Below, piece after piece: positions 16,435 to 24,985 of a stretch of DNA of 42,150 nucleotides (the stretch's first letter is position 1; every line of letters starts with the position of its first letter). The translations under genes were made by a program, and so were the position numbers. The stretch is from an uncultured Bacteroidia bacterium (GTDB lineage Bacteria > Bacteroidota > Bacteroidia > Bacteroidales > F082), in NCBI GenBank assembly GCA_913009755.1, contig CAJVWU010000031.1:1-42150 (forward strand), in the 5' to 3' direction. The notes below the pieces were generated by a model. It was given only the letters and a program-made list of their open reading frames with translations, was not told the origin of the DNA and made no database searches.

Positions 16435-16651
16435 TCATCCTAATCCGGATAAACCGGAAATTCCAAAAAATCAATTCCCAAAACAAACAAGAAAATAAGG
16501 TGCAAGACACTAAAGATTACTTTTCCGGATAAAATCGGGAAATCTGAAGAAGGGTTCAAAAGATATCCCTGGAAACCTGTTTGATATTTTAATCTTAACA
16601 TTCGCTAACCCCCTTTAACATTAATTAACAGCCCCCCGTTTTACCAATTTC

Positions 16652-16659
16652 TAAATTTG
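16652..16659 (+). promoter_or_regulatory. -7 box of the moxR/bat cluster promoter
   Basis: TAAATTTG followed by C is a perfect TAnnTTTG box 27 bases before the moxR ATG. The 252-base gap before moxR is otherwise AT-rich and shows no gene, so this is probably the main promoter of the whole bat cluster. Confidence 0.6.
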
Positions 16660-16686
16660 CAACCTGAACATTAAAAACATTATAAG

Positions 16687-17679
16687 ATGCTTGAAACCAA
16701 TATCAGGGAACTCAACGAGAAGATACAAAAGGAAAGCCAGTTTATTGACATGATCAATATGGAGATGAACAAGGTAATCATCGGGCAAAAACACATGACT
16801 GAAAGGTTGCTGATCGGGCTGCTGGCCGATGGACACATATTGCTGGAAGGGGTACCCGGACTGGCAAAAACTTTGGCGATTAATTCTTTGGCCAATGTGA
16901 TAAGCGCCAAATTCAGCCGTATCCAGTTCACCCCCGACCTGCTCCCCGCCGACCTGATCGGTACGCTGATCTACAGTCAGAAAAAGGAGGAGTTTGTGGT
17001 GAAGAAAGGGCCATTGTTCGCCAACTTTATCCTTGCTGATGAGATAAACCGTTCACCGGCCAAGGTGCAATCGGCACTGTTGGAAGCCATGCAGGAAAGG
17101 CAGGTAACCATCGGCGAGAACACTTTTAAGCTGGAAGAACCCTTCCTGGTGATGGCCACCCAAAACCCCATTGAACAGGAAGGTACTTACCCGTTGCCCG
17201 AAGCCCAGGTTGACAGGTTTATGCTGAAAGTGGTGATCAACTATCCGAAACAGGAAGAAGAAAAACTGATCCTGCGCCAAAACATCAGCAGCACTATGCC
17301 TAAAACCGAGACCGTGATAAAACCTGAAGAAATACTGAAAGCCAGGGATGTTGTCCGTCAGGTTTACCTCGATGAGAAAATTGAGAATTACATTACCGAT
17401 ATTGTATTTGCATCAAGATATCCTTCAGAGTTCAAACTGGACCAGTTTGAGCACATGATCTCTTATGGTGCTTCTCCACGTGCCAGCATCAACCTGGCCC
17501 TGGCTGCCAAGGCTCTGGCTTTCATTAAACGTCGTGGCTATGTTATTCCGGAAGATATCCGTGCCATCGCCCACGATGTGATGCGCCACCGTATCGGATT
17601 GACTTATGAGGCCGAAGCCGAGAACATAACAAGTGAGGATATTATTAATGAGATATTGAATACAGTGGAAGTACCTTAG
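16687..17679 (+). CDS. MoxR-family AAA+ ATPase
   Basis: This 330-residue AAA+ chaperone-like ATPase of the MoxR class is the usual first gene of bat clusters. Walker A is GVPGLAKT (residues 55-62), Walker B FILADEI (114-120), and sensor 1 lies in ATQNPIEQEGTYPLPEAQ (158-173). Family members are thought to act with VWA-domain proteins in folding or activating partners. Here those partners are the DUF58 and BatA/BatB proteins encoded downstream. The C-terminal lid carries the conserved SPRASINLALAAKALAF. Confidence 0.95.
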   Translation: MLETNIRELNEKIQKESQFIDMINMEMNKVIIGQKHMTERLLIGLLADGHILLEGVPGLAKTLAINSLANVISAKFSRIQFTPDLLPADLIGTLIYSQKKEEFVVKKGPLFANFILADEINRSPAKVQSALLEAMQERQVTIGENTFKLEEPFLVMATQNPIEQEGTYPLPEAQVDRFMLKVVINYPKQEEEKLILRQNISSTMPKTETVIKPEEILKARDVVRQVYLDEKIENYITDIVFASRYPSEFKLDQFEHMISYGASPRASINLALAAKALAFIKRRGYVIPEDIRAIAHDVMRHRIGLTYEAEAENITSEDIINEILNTVEVP

Positions 17680-17682
17680 GCA

Positions 17683-17717
17683 ATCGGCAGTCGGCAGTCT
17701 ACAGTCGGCAGTTGATA
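17683..17717 (+). repeat. Heptamer tandem repeat after moxR
   Basis: Five consecutive 7-base units, ATCGGCA, GTCGGCA, GTCTACA, GTCGGCA and GTTGATA, start 4 bases after the moxR stop. They run towards the four-helix-bundle gene. The period is exactly 7 with scattered substitutions. Confidence 0.75.
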
Positions 17718-17755
17718 AAATGAAATAAAATTAAGTAAGAAAAATTAAAATAAAA

Positions 17756-18121
17756 ATGGCGTCAGGATTTAGGAATCTAATAGTCTATAAAAAAGCCTTT
17801 TCAGTGGCAATGGATAATTTTGAATTGATTAAGACATTTCCCAAAGATGAAAAATATGGACTTGTTTCGCAAATCAGAAATTCATCAAGATCAGTTTGCT
17901 CAAATATTGGGGAAGGTTACAGAAAAAGAAGGTATCCTGCTCACTTTATAAGTAAAGTTTCTGATGCGGACATGGAAAATACAGAAACACAGGTATGGTT
18001 AGACTTTGCATTAGCTTGTAATTATATTTCTAAGGAACAATTTGTTGAATACAATAATAGATCAATCGAAATCGGCAAACTTTTAAATGACATATTAAAT
18101 AACCCTGAAAAGTACAGTTAA
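17756..18121 (+). CDS. Four-helix-bundle protein (S23/intervening-sequence family)
   Basis: This 121-residue helical protein belongs to the TIGR02436 four-helix-bundle family, related to the ORFs in 23S rRNA intervening sequences and to the Avd accessory proteins of diversity-generating retroelements. Typical segments are FRNLIVYKKAF near the start, the helix pair SQIRNSSRSVCSNIGEGYRK (residues 41-60), and a final helix ending in LNDILNNPEKYS. It is more AT-rich than its neighbours and interrupts the moxR-DUF58 pair that is normally adjacent. Seven-base tandem arrays flank it on both sides. It is probably a recent insertion. Its function is unknown. Confidence 0.88.
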   Translation: MASGFRNLIVYKKAFSVAMDNFELIKTFPKDEKYGLVSQIRNSSRSVCSNIGEGYRKRRYPAHFISKVSDADMENTETQVWLDFALACNYISKEQFVEYNNRSIEIGKLLNDILNNPEKYS

Positions 18122-18139
18122 TACAAAGAAAAAGATGAA

Positions 18140-18188
18140 GACTGAGGACTGAGGACTGAAGACTGAAGACTGAAGACTGAGGACTGAA
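18140..18188 (+). repeat. Heptamer tandem repeat before the DUF58 gene
   Basis: Seven perfect-phase copies of GACTGAR occur (G, G, A, A, A, G, A at the last position), ending 11 bases before the DUF58 ATG. The array follows the four-helix-bundle gene. Confidence 0.9.
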
Positions 18189-18199
18189 AAAAGAGAGCA

Positions 18200-19075
18200 A
18201 TGAACGCCAACGACATATTCAAAAAAGTACGCAAGATAGAGATCAAGACAAGGGGCTTGTCGCATCATATCTTTTCGGGTGAATACCACAGCGTGTTCAA
18301 AGGCCGGGGCATGTCATTCAGCGAGGTGCGCGAATATCAGTATGGTGACGATATCCGAAGTATTGACTGGAACGTAACGGCACGTTTCAATCATCCTTAC
18401 ATCAAGATTTTTGAAGAAGAACGCGAGCTTACCGTTATGCTCCTGATAGATGTGTCGGGATCAAACACCTTTGGCACACAATCACAACTAAAAGAAGAAC
18501 TGGTGACCGAGATTGCGGCCGTACTCTCATTTTCGGCCATCCAGAATAACGATAAAGTGGGGGTGATCTTTTTCAGCGACAAGATCGAGAAATTTATTCC
18601 TCCCAAAAAAGGAACCAAACATATTCTGAGGATCATTCGTGAGTTGCTCGATTTCAAATCCGAAAGTACCGGGACAAACATTTCAGAAGCTTTGCGCTAT
18701 CTGACCAATGTCATTAAAAAACGTTCCATTGCTTTCCTGATTTCCGATTTTATGGATGATGATTTTGACAAAGCCGTGCAGATTGCCAACCACAAACACG
18801 ACCTCATTGCCATCAGGGTAACCGACAAGCGCGAAACCCAATTGCCCGATGTTGGCCTGGTACGGATGATGGATGCGGAAACAGGCAGTATGCGGTGGAT
18901 TGATACAAGCAGCAAAGCCATCAGGAGAAGTTTTGAAAACTGGACACAAAAAAAACGTCGGGAACTGGATGTTCTGTTTAACAGGCTGGGCGTGGATATG
19001 GCAAAGGTTTATACGGGCGAAGATTACGTAAAACCCCTGATGAACCTGTTTAGAAAAAGAGAAGCGAGGAGGTGA
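18200..19075 (+). CDS. DUF58 domain protein with VWA-like fold
   Basis: This 291-residue cytoplasmic protein contains the DUF58 signature REYQYGDDIRSIDWNVTAR (about residues 48-66). A VWA-like segment follows with a metal-ion-dependent adhesion motif, DVSGS, in LLIDVSGSNTFG. It is the second conserved gene of moxR/bat clusters, and such proteins are thought to be MoxR clients. Its last codons overlap a heptamer repeat that leads into the next gene. Confidence 0.93.
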   Translation: MNANDIFKKVRKIEIKTRGLSHHIFSGEYHSVFKGRGMSFSEVREYQYGDDIRSIDWNVTARFNHPYIKIFEEERELTVMLLIDVSGSNTFGTQSQLKEELVTEIAAVLSFSAIQNNDKVGVIFFSDKIEKFIPPKKGTKHILRIIRELLDFKSESTGTNISEALRYLTNVIKKRSIAFLISDFMDDDFDKAVQIANHKHDLIAIRVTDKRETQLPDVGLVRMMDAETGSMRWIDTSSKAIRRSFENWTQKKRRELDVLFNRLGVDMAKVYTGEDYVKPLMNLFRKREARR

Positions 19076-19099
19076 GTGGTGAGTGATGAGTGGTGAATG
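19072..19099 (+). repeat. Heptamer tandem repeat at the DUF58/DUF4381-like junction
   Basis: Four units in perfect phase, GTGAGTG, GTGAGTG, ATGAGTG and GTGAATG, span the DUF58 stop. The last unit ends in the ATG start of the next gene. Changes in copy number would alter the spacing between the two genes. Confidence 0.8.
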
Positions 19100-20125
19100 A
19101 AACAGATATTTGATAAAAAAAATTTAATGAAAGGGATAAAAGCAACAATATTGGTAATGCTGGTTCTGATGGGGGTGCATGGCTTTTCACAAAATAATGT
19201 GAAGGCGTATGCCCGGCTTGATTCCTCTGCCATCATGATTGGCGACCAAATCAACATGGAATTGGGGATAAAAATCCCGGAGAATTTTGTTGTTGACTGG
19301 CCGCGATATACCGATACGGTTACCTCGCGCATCCTGGTGGTTAAAAGGCACAACATTGATACGGCCAAATCGGACGGCAACCTGATCCTTTCACAACGTT
19401 ACACCATCACTTCTTTCGACTCGGGTTATTTTGAAATTCCGCCTTCCCGGTTCACCTTTCACCCCAAAGGGGATACGTCAAAAAAGTACATGGCCAACAC
19501 CAACACCCTTTTCCTGTTGGTGAACACACCGGTTGTGGATACGACAAAAGCTTTTAAACCCATCATCGGGCCGGCACAAGAGCCTTACACGTTCGCCGAA
19601 ATATTTCCCTGGATTGTTTTGGGGTTAATTGTAATCGGGTTAATTGTTTTCCTAATATGGTATATCAGAAAACGAAAGAAAAAACAACCCGTTTTTGCAC
19701 GAAAACCCAAACCTGCCCTGCCCCCTGATGTGGCTGCCATTGCAAAACTGGACGATTTGCGGCTTGCAAAAATCTGGCAACAGGGAAAAATTAAAAAATA
19801 CTATACGGCACTTACCGATATCATGCGTACCTATTTTGAAGGGAGATTTTTATTTGATGCCATGGAAATGACATCGGATGAAATACTGGCAATTTTAAAA
19901 GACAAAAACATCAATGATGAGGCCATGAACAAAATAAAGGATGTGCTCCGGTCGGCTGATCTCGTAAAATTTGCGAAGGCCCGGCCCTCCCCTCTTGAAA
20001 ATGACGTGAGCCTGAACCATTGTGTTGACTTTGTAAAGGAAACAAAACCGGTCCCGGTCGTAAATCATGTACACCCGGCAGCTAACGGGCCGGCAAAAGA
20101 AACAGTAACAAAAGAGAGCAATTAA
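19097..20125 (+). CDS. Membrane protein of the bat cluster, DUF4381-like
   Basis: This 342-residue protein has a signal peptide or anchor (VMLVLMGVHGFSQ) and an exported beta-rich domain of about 130 residues. A single transmembrane helix lies near 171-191 (IVLGLIVIGLIVFLIWYI), and a helical cytoplasmic tail follows that includes KYYTALTDIMRTYFEGRF. Proteins with this layout lie between the DUF58 gene and batA in Bacteroidota bat clusters. The role is unknown and is presumably as a membrane partner. It sits 3 bases before batA, so coupled translation is likely. Confidence 0.75.
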   Translation: MKQIFDKKNLMKGIKATILVMLVLMGVHGFSQNNVKAYARLDSSAIMIGDQINMELGIKIPENFVVDWPRYTDTVTSRILVVKRHNIDTAKSDGNLILSQRYTITSFDSGYFEIPPSRFTFHPKGDTSKKYMANTNTLFLLVNTPVVDTTKAFKPIIGPAQEPYTFAEIFPWIVLGLIVIGLIVFLIWYIRKRKKKQPVFARKPKPALPPDVAAIAKLDDLRLAKIWQQGKIKKYYTALTDIMRTYFEGRFLFDAMEMTSDEILAILKDKNINDEAMNKIKDVLRSADLVKFAKARPSPLENDVSLNHCVDFVKETKPVPVVNHVHPAANGPAKETVTKESN

Positions 20126-20128
20126 ACG

Positions 20129-21127
20129 ATGTTCAATATAGATCAATGGGCAAACCCGGAATATTTCTACCTGCTGCTGGTCATCCCGCTGCTGACAGGC
20201 TGGTATATCTGGCGGTATGCAAAACGATATCCTGAGATTAAATTCTCGGGGCTGAAACCGTTTGAGAACATCCCCGGTAGTTCAAAACCCTGGATGGTGC
20301 ACAGCCTGTTTGTGTTGAGGATGTTGGTAGTGGCCCTGGTCATTATTGCACTGGCCAGGCCGCAATCGGTTTCATCAAGACAGAATGTGGAAATTGAAGG
20401 GATTGACATCGTGATGGTTCTCGACGTGTCGAGCAGTATGCTTGCCCGTGACTTTCAACCCGACCGGCTGGAAGCGGCCAAAAAGGTAATCAACGATTTT
20501 ATCAGGCGACGGCCCAACGACAGGATCGGGCTGGTCATCTTCAGTGGTGAAGCTTTCACACAGGTTCCCCTGACAACAGACCACGCCATGATTACCTCCA
20601 TGCTAAAAGACGTAAAAAGCGGGATGATTGAAGACGGGACAGCCATCGGCGACGGGTTGGCAACGGCTGTCAGCCGGCTGAAAGATTCCAAAGCCATCTC
20701 CAAAGTTATTATCCTGCTTACCGACGGGGTGAACAATGCCGGTTCCATTGATCCCCACTCGGCTGCCGAAATAGCCAAAATGTTCGGCATCAGGGTTTAT
20801 ACTATCGGCGTAGGATCCAGAGGCTATGCCCCCTACCCTGTGCAGGATCAGTTTGGCAGGGTACACATGCAGCAGATGAAGGTTCAGATTGATGAAAAAT
20901 TGCTGAAAGATATTGCCGCAACAACCGGTGGACAATATTTCAGGGCCGAAAACAATAAAAAGCTGAAAGAAATCTATAACGAAATTGACAAGCTGGAAAA
21001 GTCAAAAATTGATGTTCATGAATTCAGGAGAAAACACGAGATGTTCCTGCCGTTTGCCTTATGGGCACTCGGGTTCTTTGTGTTGGAAATATTATTGAGG
21101 TATTTGTATTTTAAAAGGTTACCATAG
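20129..21127 (+). CDS. batA: Aerotolerance-cluster VWA membrane protein BatA
   Basis: This 332-residue inner-membrane protein has two N-terminal helices (about residues 11-29 and 57-77), a VWA domain and a C-terminal helix (about 307-327). The MIDAS motif DVSSS is at 99-103, followed by MLARDFQPDRLEAAK, a signature of the Bat VWA pair. Further MIDAS residues lie in DGTAIGDGLATA and LLTDGVNNAG. In Bacteroides fragilis the bat genes were linked to oxygen tolerance, but the mechanism is unknown. BatA and BatB probably form a hetero-oligomer. Confidence 0.92.
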   Translation: MFNIDQWANPEYFYLLLVIPLLTGWYIWRYAKRYPEIKFSGLKPFENIPGSSKPWMVHSLFVLRMLVVALVIIALARPQSVSSRQNVEIEGIDIVMVLDVSSSMLARDFQPDRLEAAKKVINDFIRRRPNDRIGLVIFSGEAFTQVPLTTDHAMITSMLKDVKSGMIEDGTAIGDGLATAVSRLKDSKAISKVIILLTDGVNNAGSIDPHSAAEIAKMFGIRVYTIGVGSRGYAPYPVQDQFGRVHMQQMKVQIDEKLLKDIAATTGGQYFRAENNKKLKEIYNEIDKLEKSKIDVHEFRRKHEMFLPFALWALGFFVLEILLRYLYFKRLP

Positions 21128-21170
21128 GGTGAAGTAAGAATGAAAGAAAAAGTGAAATTATAAAAAGAAG

Positions 21171-22205
21171 ATGATCAGGTTTGCACATATCGAATATTTA
21201 TACGCGCTGCTGGCAGTACCGTTATTTTTCCTGTTTTTCTGGTTGTACAATAACTGGAAAAGGAAAGCACGGAAACGTTTTGGCGATGAAAGAACAATCA
21301 AAACACTTATGCCCAATGCTTCAGACAGCAAATCCGGATTAAAATTTTTCATGATCATCCTGGCGTATATTTTTCTGATTGTCGGCATCTCCGACCCACA
21401 GATCGGGTCGAAACTTGAAAAGGTAAAACGGGAAGGCATTGACCTTATGCTGACGCTCGATGTTTCCAATTCGATGCTGGCCGAAGACATCAAGCCCAAC
21501 CGCCTTGAACGGGCTAAAATGGCGATATCCAACCTCATTGATAAACTCCAGGGTGACCGGATCGGTATTGTCATCTTTGCAGGCCATGCTTATAAACAAT
21601 TACCGTTAACAACCGATTACTCTGCTGCCCGTCTGTTTTTGTCGGCAGTCAACACTAAAATCGTCCCCACACAGGGAACGGCCATTGGCGCAGCCATTGA
21701 TATGGCAGCCGAATCGTTTGATAAGAATAATAAACACAACAAAGCCATCGTTGTTATTACCGACGGGGAGAACCACGAAGACAATGCCGTAGCGGCAGCG
21801 AAAAAGGCCGCTAAAAAAGGCATCAGGGTCTTTACCATCGGTATGGGACTGCCCGAAGGTGCACCCATCCCTGTATTTAACGATTATGGAGTGCAAACAG
21901 GTTTTAAAAAAGACCGTAGTGGCAAGACCGTGATCACCAAACTGAATGAAGACATGCTCAGGCAGATTGCTGCTGCAGGAAACGGTGCGTATGCCCGGGC
22001 CAACAACTCATCAACCGGGTTGAAAAAGATATTTAACGACATCAACCAAATAGAAAAGAAAGAAATTGAAACCAAACAATTTACTGATTATGTTCACAGA
22101 TTCCAGATTTACCTGTTCATTGCTTTGGTTTTGTTGGTCATTGAGGTTTTGATCAGTAACCGGAAATCAACCTGGACGCGGAAGTTGGATTTTTTCGGAA
22201 AATAA
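21171..22205 (+). CDS. batB: Aerotolerance-cluster VWA membrane protein BatB
   Basis: This 344-residue paralogue of BatA has the same layout: helices near residues 9-26 and 58-74, a VWA domain, and a C-terminal helix near 312-330. The MIDAS motif DVSNS is at 97-101, followed by MLAEDIKPNRLERAK, and TQGTAIGAAIDMA and ITDGENHEDNA are also present. It lies 43 bases behind batA and 7 bases before batC. It is probably a structural partner of BatA. Confidence 0.92.
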   Translation: MIRFAHIEYLYALLAVPLFFLFFWLYNNWKRKARKRFGDERTIKTLMPNASDSKSGLKFFMIILAYIFLIVGISDPQIGSKLEKVKREGIDLMLTLDVSNSMLAEDIKPNRLERAKMAISNLIDKLQGDRIGIVIFAGHAYKQLPLTTDYSAARLFLSAVNTKIVPTQGTAIGAAIDMAAESFDKNNKHNKAIVVITDGENHEDNAVAAAKKAAKKGIRVFTIGMGLPEGAPIPVFNDYGVQTGFKKDRSGKTVITKLNEDMLRQIAAAGNGAYARANNSSTGLKKIFNDINQIEKKEIETKQFTDYVHRFQIYLFIALVLLVIEVLISNRKSTWTRKLDFFGK

Positions 22206-22212
22206 TAATAGG

Positions 22213-22983
22213 ATGAAACATTTTAAAATATTAATATTGATTGTATTGGGTTTGGCCTCCGTGAACCTTTCGGCGCAAAATGCAAAAAAATATGTGCGCA
22301 AGGGAAACAAGCAATTTGAAAAGGGCGAATACTCCGAGGCCGAGATTCAATACCGCAAGGCACTCGACAAAGACCCCAATTCTTACAAAAGCAAATTCAA
22401 CCTCGGCGATGCCATGTATAAGCAGGACAATTACAAGGAATCGGGTAAAATGTTCAACGACCTTTCGGCTGCAAACCTGAGCCCGGAAGTCCGGGCAGCA
22501 GCTCATTACAACCTCGGTAATTCACTGATGAAAGCCCGGAAATATCAGGAAAGCATCAATGCGTTTAAACAAAGCCTGATATTAAACCCCAATGATTACA
22601 ATGCGAAATACAATCTTGAATATGCACGCAAAAAACTAAAAGATCAGCAAAAAAAGCAGCAACAACAAAACAAGAACAAGAACAAAAACAAAAACAAGAA
22701 TAAGAACAAGAATAAGAACAAGGAACAAAACAAAAAGGATCAGCAGAAAAAAGATCAACAGAAAAAGGATCAACAAAATAAAGAACAGCAAAAGCAACCG
22801 CAGCAAAACAAAAAAGATCAGAATGATCAGCAAAAACAGAAACAGAAACCGCAGCAAATCTCCAAAAATGATGCGCAACGTATGCTGGAGGCATTAAAAA
22901 ACGATGAAAAGAAAACATTAGAAAAACTGGAAAGGCTGAAAGCCAAGGCAGTTAAAGCAAGTAAATCGGTAATTGACTGGTGA
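22213..22983 (+). CDS. batC: TPR protein BatC with a Lys/Asn/Gln-rich tail
   Basis: This 256-residue exported protein has a signal peptide at residues 1-22 (LILIVLGLASVNLSAQ). Three tetratricopeptide repeats follow from about 27 to 137, with classic motifs such as GEYSEAEIQYRKALDKDP and GNSLMKARKYQESINAFKQSL. Residues about 140-218 are almost only K, N, Q, D and E, including nine consecutive KN dipeptides. The tail is likely disordered and strongly basic, and its DNA is a near-repetitive AAC/AAR tract. TPR modules in BatC and BatE are thought to scaffold the Bat complex. Confidence 0.9.
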   Translation: MKHFKILILIVLGLASVNLSAQNAKKYVRKGNKQFEKGEYSEAEIQYRKALDKDPNSYKSKFNLGDAMYKQDNYKESGKMFNDLSAANLSPEVRAAAHYNLGNSLMKARKYQESINAFKQSLILNPNDYNAKYNLEYARKKLKDQQKKQQQQNKNKNKNKNKNKNKNKNKEQNKKDQQKKDQQKKDQQNKEQQKQPQQNKKDQNDQQKQKQKPQQISKNDAQRMLEALKNDEKKTLEKLERLKAKAVKASKSVIDW

Positions 22984-23069
22984 TTGGATTTTAGATCTTA
23001 AATGTTAGATTTTGGATGTCTAATGTAATAAGACAAAATAACAATAAAATGATGTTTAAAATTAAGTTT

Positions 23070-23077
23070 TAATTTTG
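23070..23077 (+). promoter_or_regulatory. Possible internal -7 box before batD
   Basis: TAATTTTG is a perfect TAnnTTTG match in the 99-base batC-batD gap. A start site about 7 bases on would fall at the putative TTG start of batD, which would leave no leader. The match overlaps the suspected frameshift and may be chance. Confidence 0.3.
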
Positions 23078-23082
23078 GCACT

Positions 23083-24978
23083 TTGTTAAATCTTAAGATA
23101 AATATAATTTGGGTAAGGTTACTGGTCGCTTCGGCAGCCCTGCTTTTGTCATTGCACCCCGCGTTTGCCAATGATGTTAAGCTGATTGCAAGCGCAAAGC
23201 AGGTTGTAGGTGTAGGCGAAAGGTTCCAGATCACTTACAAGTTAAACGGGAACGGGCATAGTTTCAGGTCGCCGGATTTTGGTTCGCTTTCCGTACTTTC
23301 AGGCCCCAACACTTCCACAAGCTCCAGCATCCAGATCATCAACGGAAGTATGCAGCAAAGCTACACGATGACTTATTCATTTATCGTGCAGGCCAATGGT
23401 GAAGGGGAGATAACCGTTTCGCCCGCTTCGGTTGTGGTGGAGGGTAAAAAATACACTTCCAACAGTTTAAAGATCAAAGTAGTTAAGGGTTCTGCCCCGG
23501 CAACCAATCCATCTGCATCTACCCGGAGTAACAGCGGAAACACCCGTACCGGTAACAGCCGGAATTCAGGTGTTTTACAGAACGATGATGTTTATGTCAG
23601 GGCTTTTGTGAGCAACACCAATCCCTATCTGGGCGAACAGGTTATTGTAACTTACAAACTGTTTACAAAAGTTGGCATTTCAAATCTGATGATGAATAAA
23701 GGCTCTGCCTTTACGGGTTTCTGGTCGAAAAGCCTGATGGGTAACAAATCACAATTAAAACAGAGCAAACAAAACATCAACGGTGAAGAATATACGGTGG
23801 CCGTATTTGCAAGATATGCCGTTTTCCCACAAAAAACGGGCGTACTTACCATTGACCCGGCCGAGTTGGAATGTACGGCGCAAGTCAGGGTAAACACCCA
23901 AAGAAAGCGGAGCAACGACCCGTTTGAAGAGTTCTTTAACGACCCGTTTTTTAACCGCAATGTCAGGAATGTAGAAACTACTTTGCGGACAAAACCCATT
24001 AACATTAAAGTTAAACCGCTGCCCCAGGAGGGGAAACCGGATAACTTCAGCGGCGCAGTGGGTGATTTTACTTTTAAAAGCTCAATTGACAAAAACAAGT
24101 TAAATGCCAACGATGCACTGACTATCTCTTTTGTGGTATCAGGAAAAGGTAACCTTGAACTGCTTGAACTGCCCAAACCTAAGTTCCCCTCCGATTTTGA
24201 AAGTTATGAACCTAAAATATCAAGCCATATCAAAACAAGGAGTTCGGGAATCAGCGGGAGCAAAAAGTTTGAATACCTTGCCATTCCGCGTACCCCGGGT
24301 GATTTTGTGATCCCCCCGGTGATCTTTAACTTTTTCAACCCCACCGAAAACAAATACTATTCCTATTCATCGGGTGAATTTAAAATCCATGTTGATAAAG
24401 GCAACAAAAACTCCGCAGGGATCACTTACAGTTCATCAGCACAGGAGGACATAAAATTTATCGGAAAAGATATCCGGCACATCAAAAGCGGGCCTTACGA
24501 CCTGAAACCTGCCAATATCTTCATTTTTGAATCCAACATATTTTATATCTTGCTGGCACTCCCCGTCGTCCTGCTTGTCCTTATCATCATTTTATGGAAA
24601 AGGCAGGAAAAACGCCGGAGCAACATCAGCCTGTTGAAAAACCGCAAAGCCAACAAAGTGGCACGCACAAAGTTGCATCAGGCGGATAAATTCAGGAAAG
24701 CAGGTGATGATAAAGCATTCTATGATGAGATTGCACAAGCGTTGTGGGGCTATATTGCCGATAAATTCAACATCCCACAATCCGGGCTTTCAATAGAAAC
24801 AGTTAAAGAAACCCTGGCCGGCAAAGGTGCCGGCGAACAGATAACTGACAATTTTGTGAACACATTGCATAACATTGAATTTGCCCGCTTTGCACCGGGT
24901 GATTCAGGTGGAAAAATGGAAACCGTTTACAATGAAGCCCTGAATGCAATTACACAGGCAGAAAAAGCGTTGAAGTAA
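23083..24978 (+). CDS. batD: Aerotolerance protein BatD (oxygen tolerance family)
   Basis: This protein of about 631 residues has an N-terminal signal (VRLLVASAALLLSLHPAFA) and a long exported BatD region of beta-sandwich repeats. A transmembrane helix lies near residues 487-506 (IFYILLALPVVLLVLIIILW), and a cytoplasmic helical tail contains YDEIAQALWGYIADKFN. No ATG is in frame before the signal. The only canonical start is TTG at 23083. ATGs at 23049 and 23052 read MMFKIKF and stop at 23070-23072. Removing one T from the run 23067-23070 would join that ATG to the BatD frame and give a normal signal peptide. Either a TTG start or a one-base insertion is therefore implied. Confidence 0.88.
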   Translation: MLNLKINIIWVRLLVASAALLLSLHPAFANDVKLIASAKQVVGVGERFQITYKLNGNGHSFRSPDFGSLSVLSGPNTSTSSSIQIINGSMQQSYTMTYSFIVQANGEGEITVSPASVVVEGKKYTSNSLKIKVVKGSAPATNPSASTRSNSGNTRTGNSRNSGVLQNDDVYVRAFVSNTNPYLGEQVIVTYKLFTKVGISNLMMNKGSAFTGFWSKSLMGNKSQLKQSKQNINGEEYTVAVFARYAVFPQKTGVLTIDPAELECTAQVRVNTQRKRSNDPFEEFFNDPFFNRNVRNVETTLRTKPINIKVKPLPQEGKPDNFSGAVGDFTFKSSIDKNKLNANDALTISFVVSGKGNLELLELPKPKFPSDFESYEPKISSHIKTRSSGISGSKKFEYLAIPRTPGDFVIPPVIFNFFNPTENKYYSYSSGEFKIHVDKGNKNSAGITYSSSAQEDIKFIGKDIRHIKSGPYDLKPANIFIFESNIFYILLALPVVLLVLIIILWKRQEKRRSNISLLKNRKANKVARTKLHQADKFRKAGDDKAFYDEIAQALWGYIADKFNIPQSGLSIETVKETLAGKGAGEQITDNFVNTLHNIEFARFAPGDSGGKMETVYNEALNAITQAEKALK

Positions 24979-24985
24979 GTGAATA

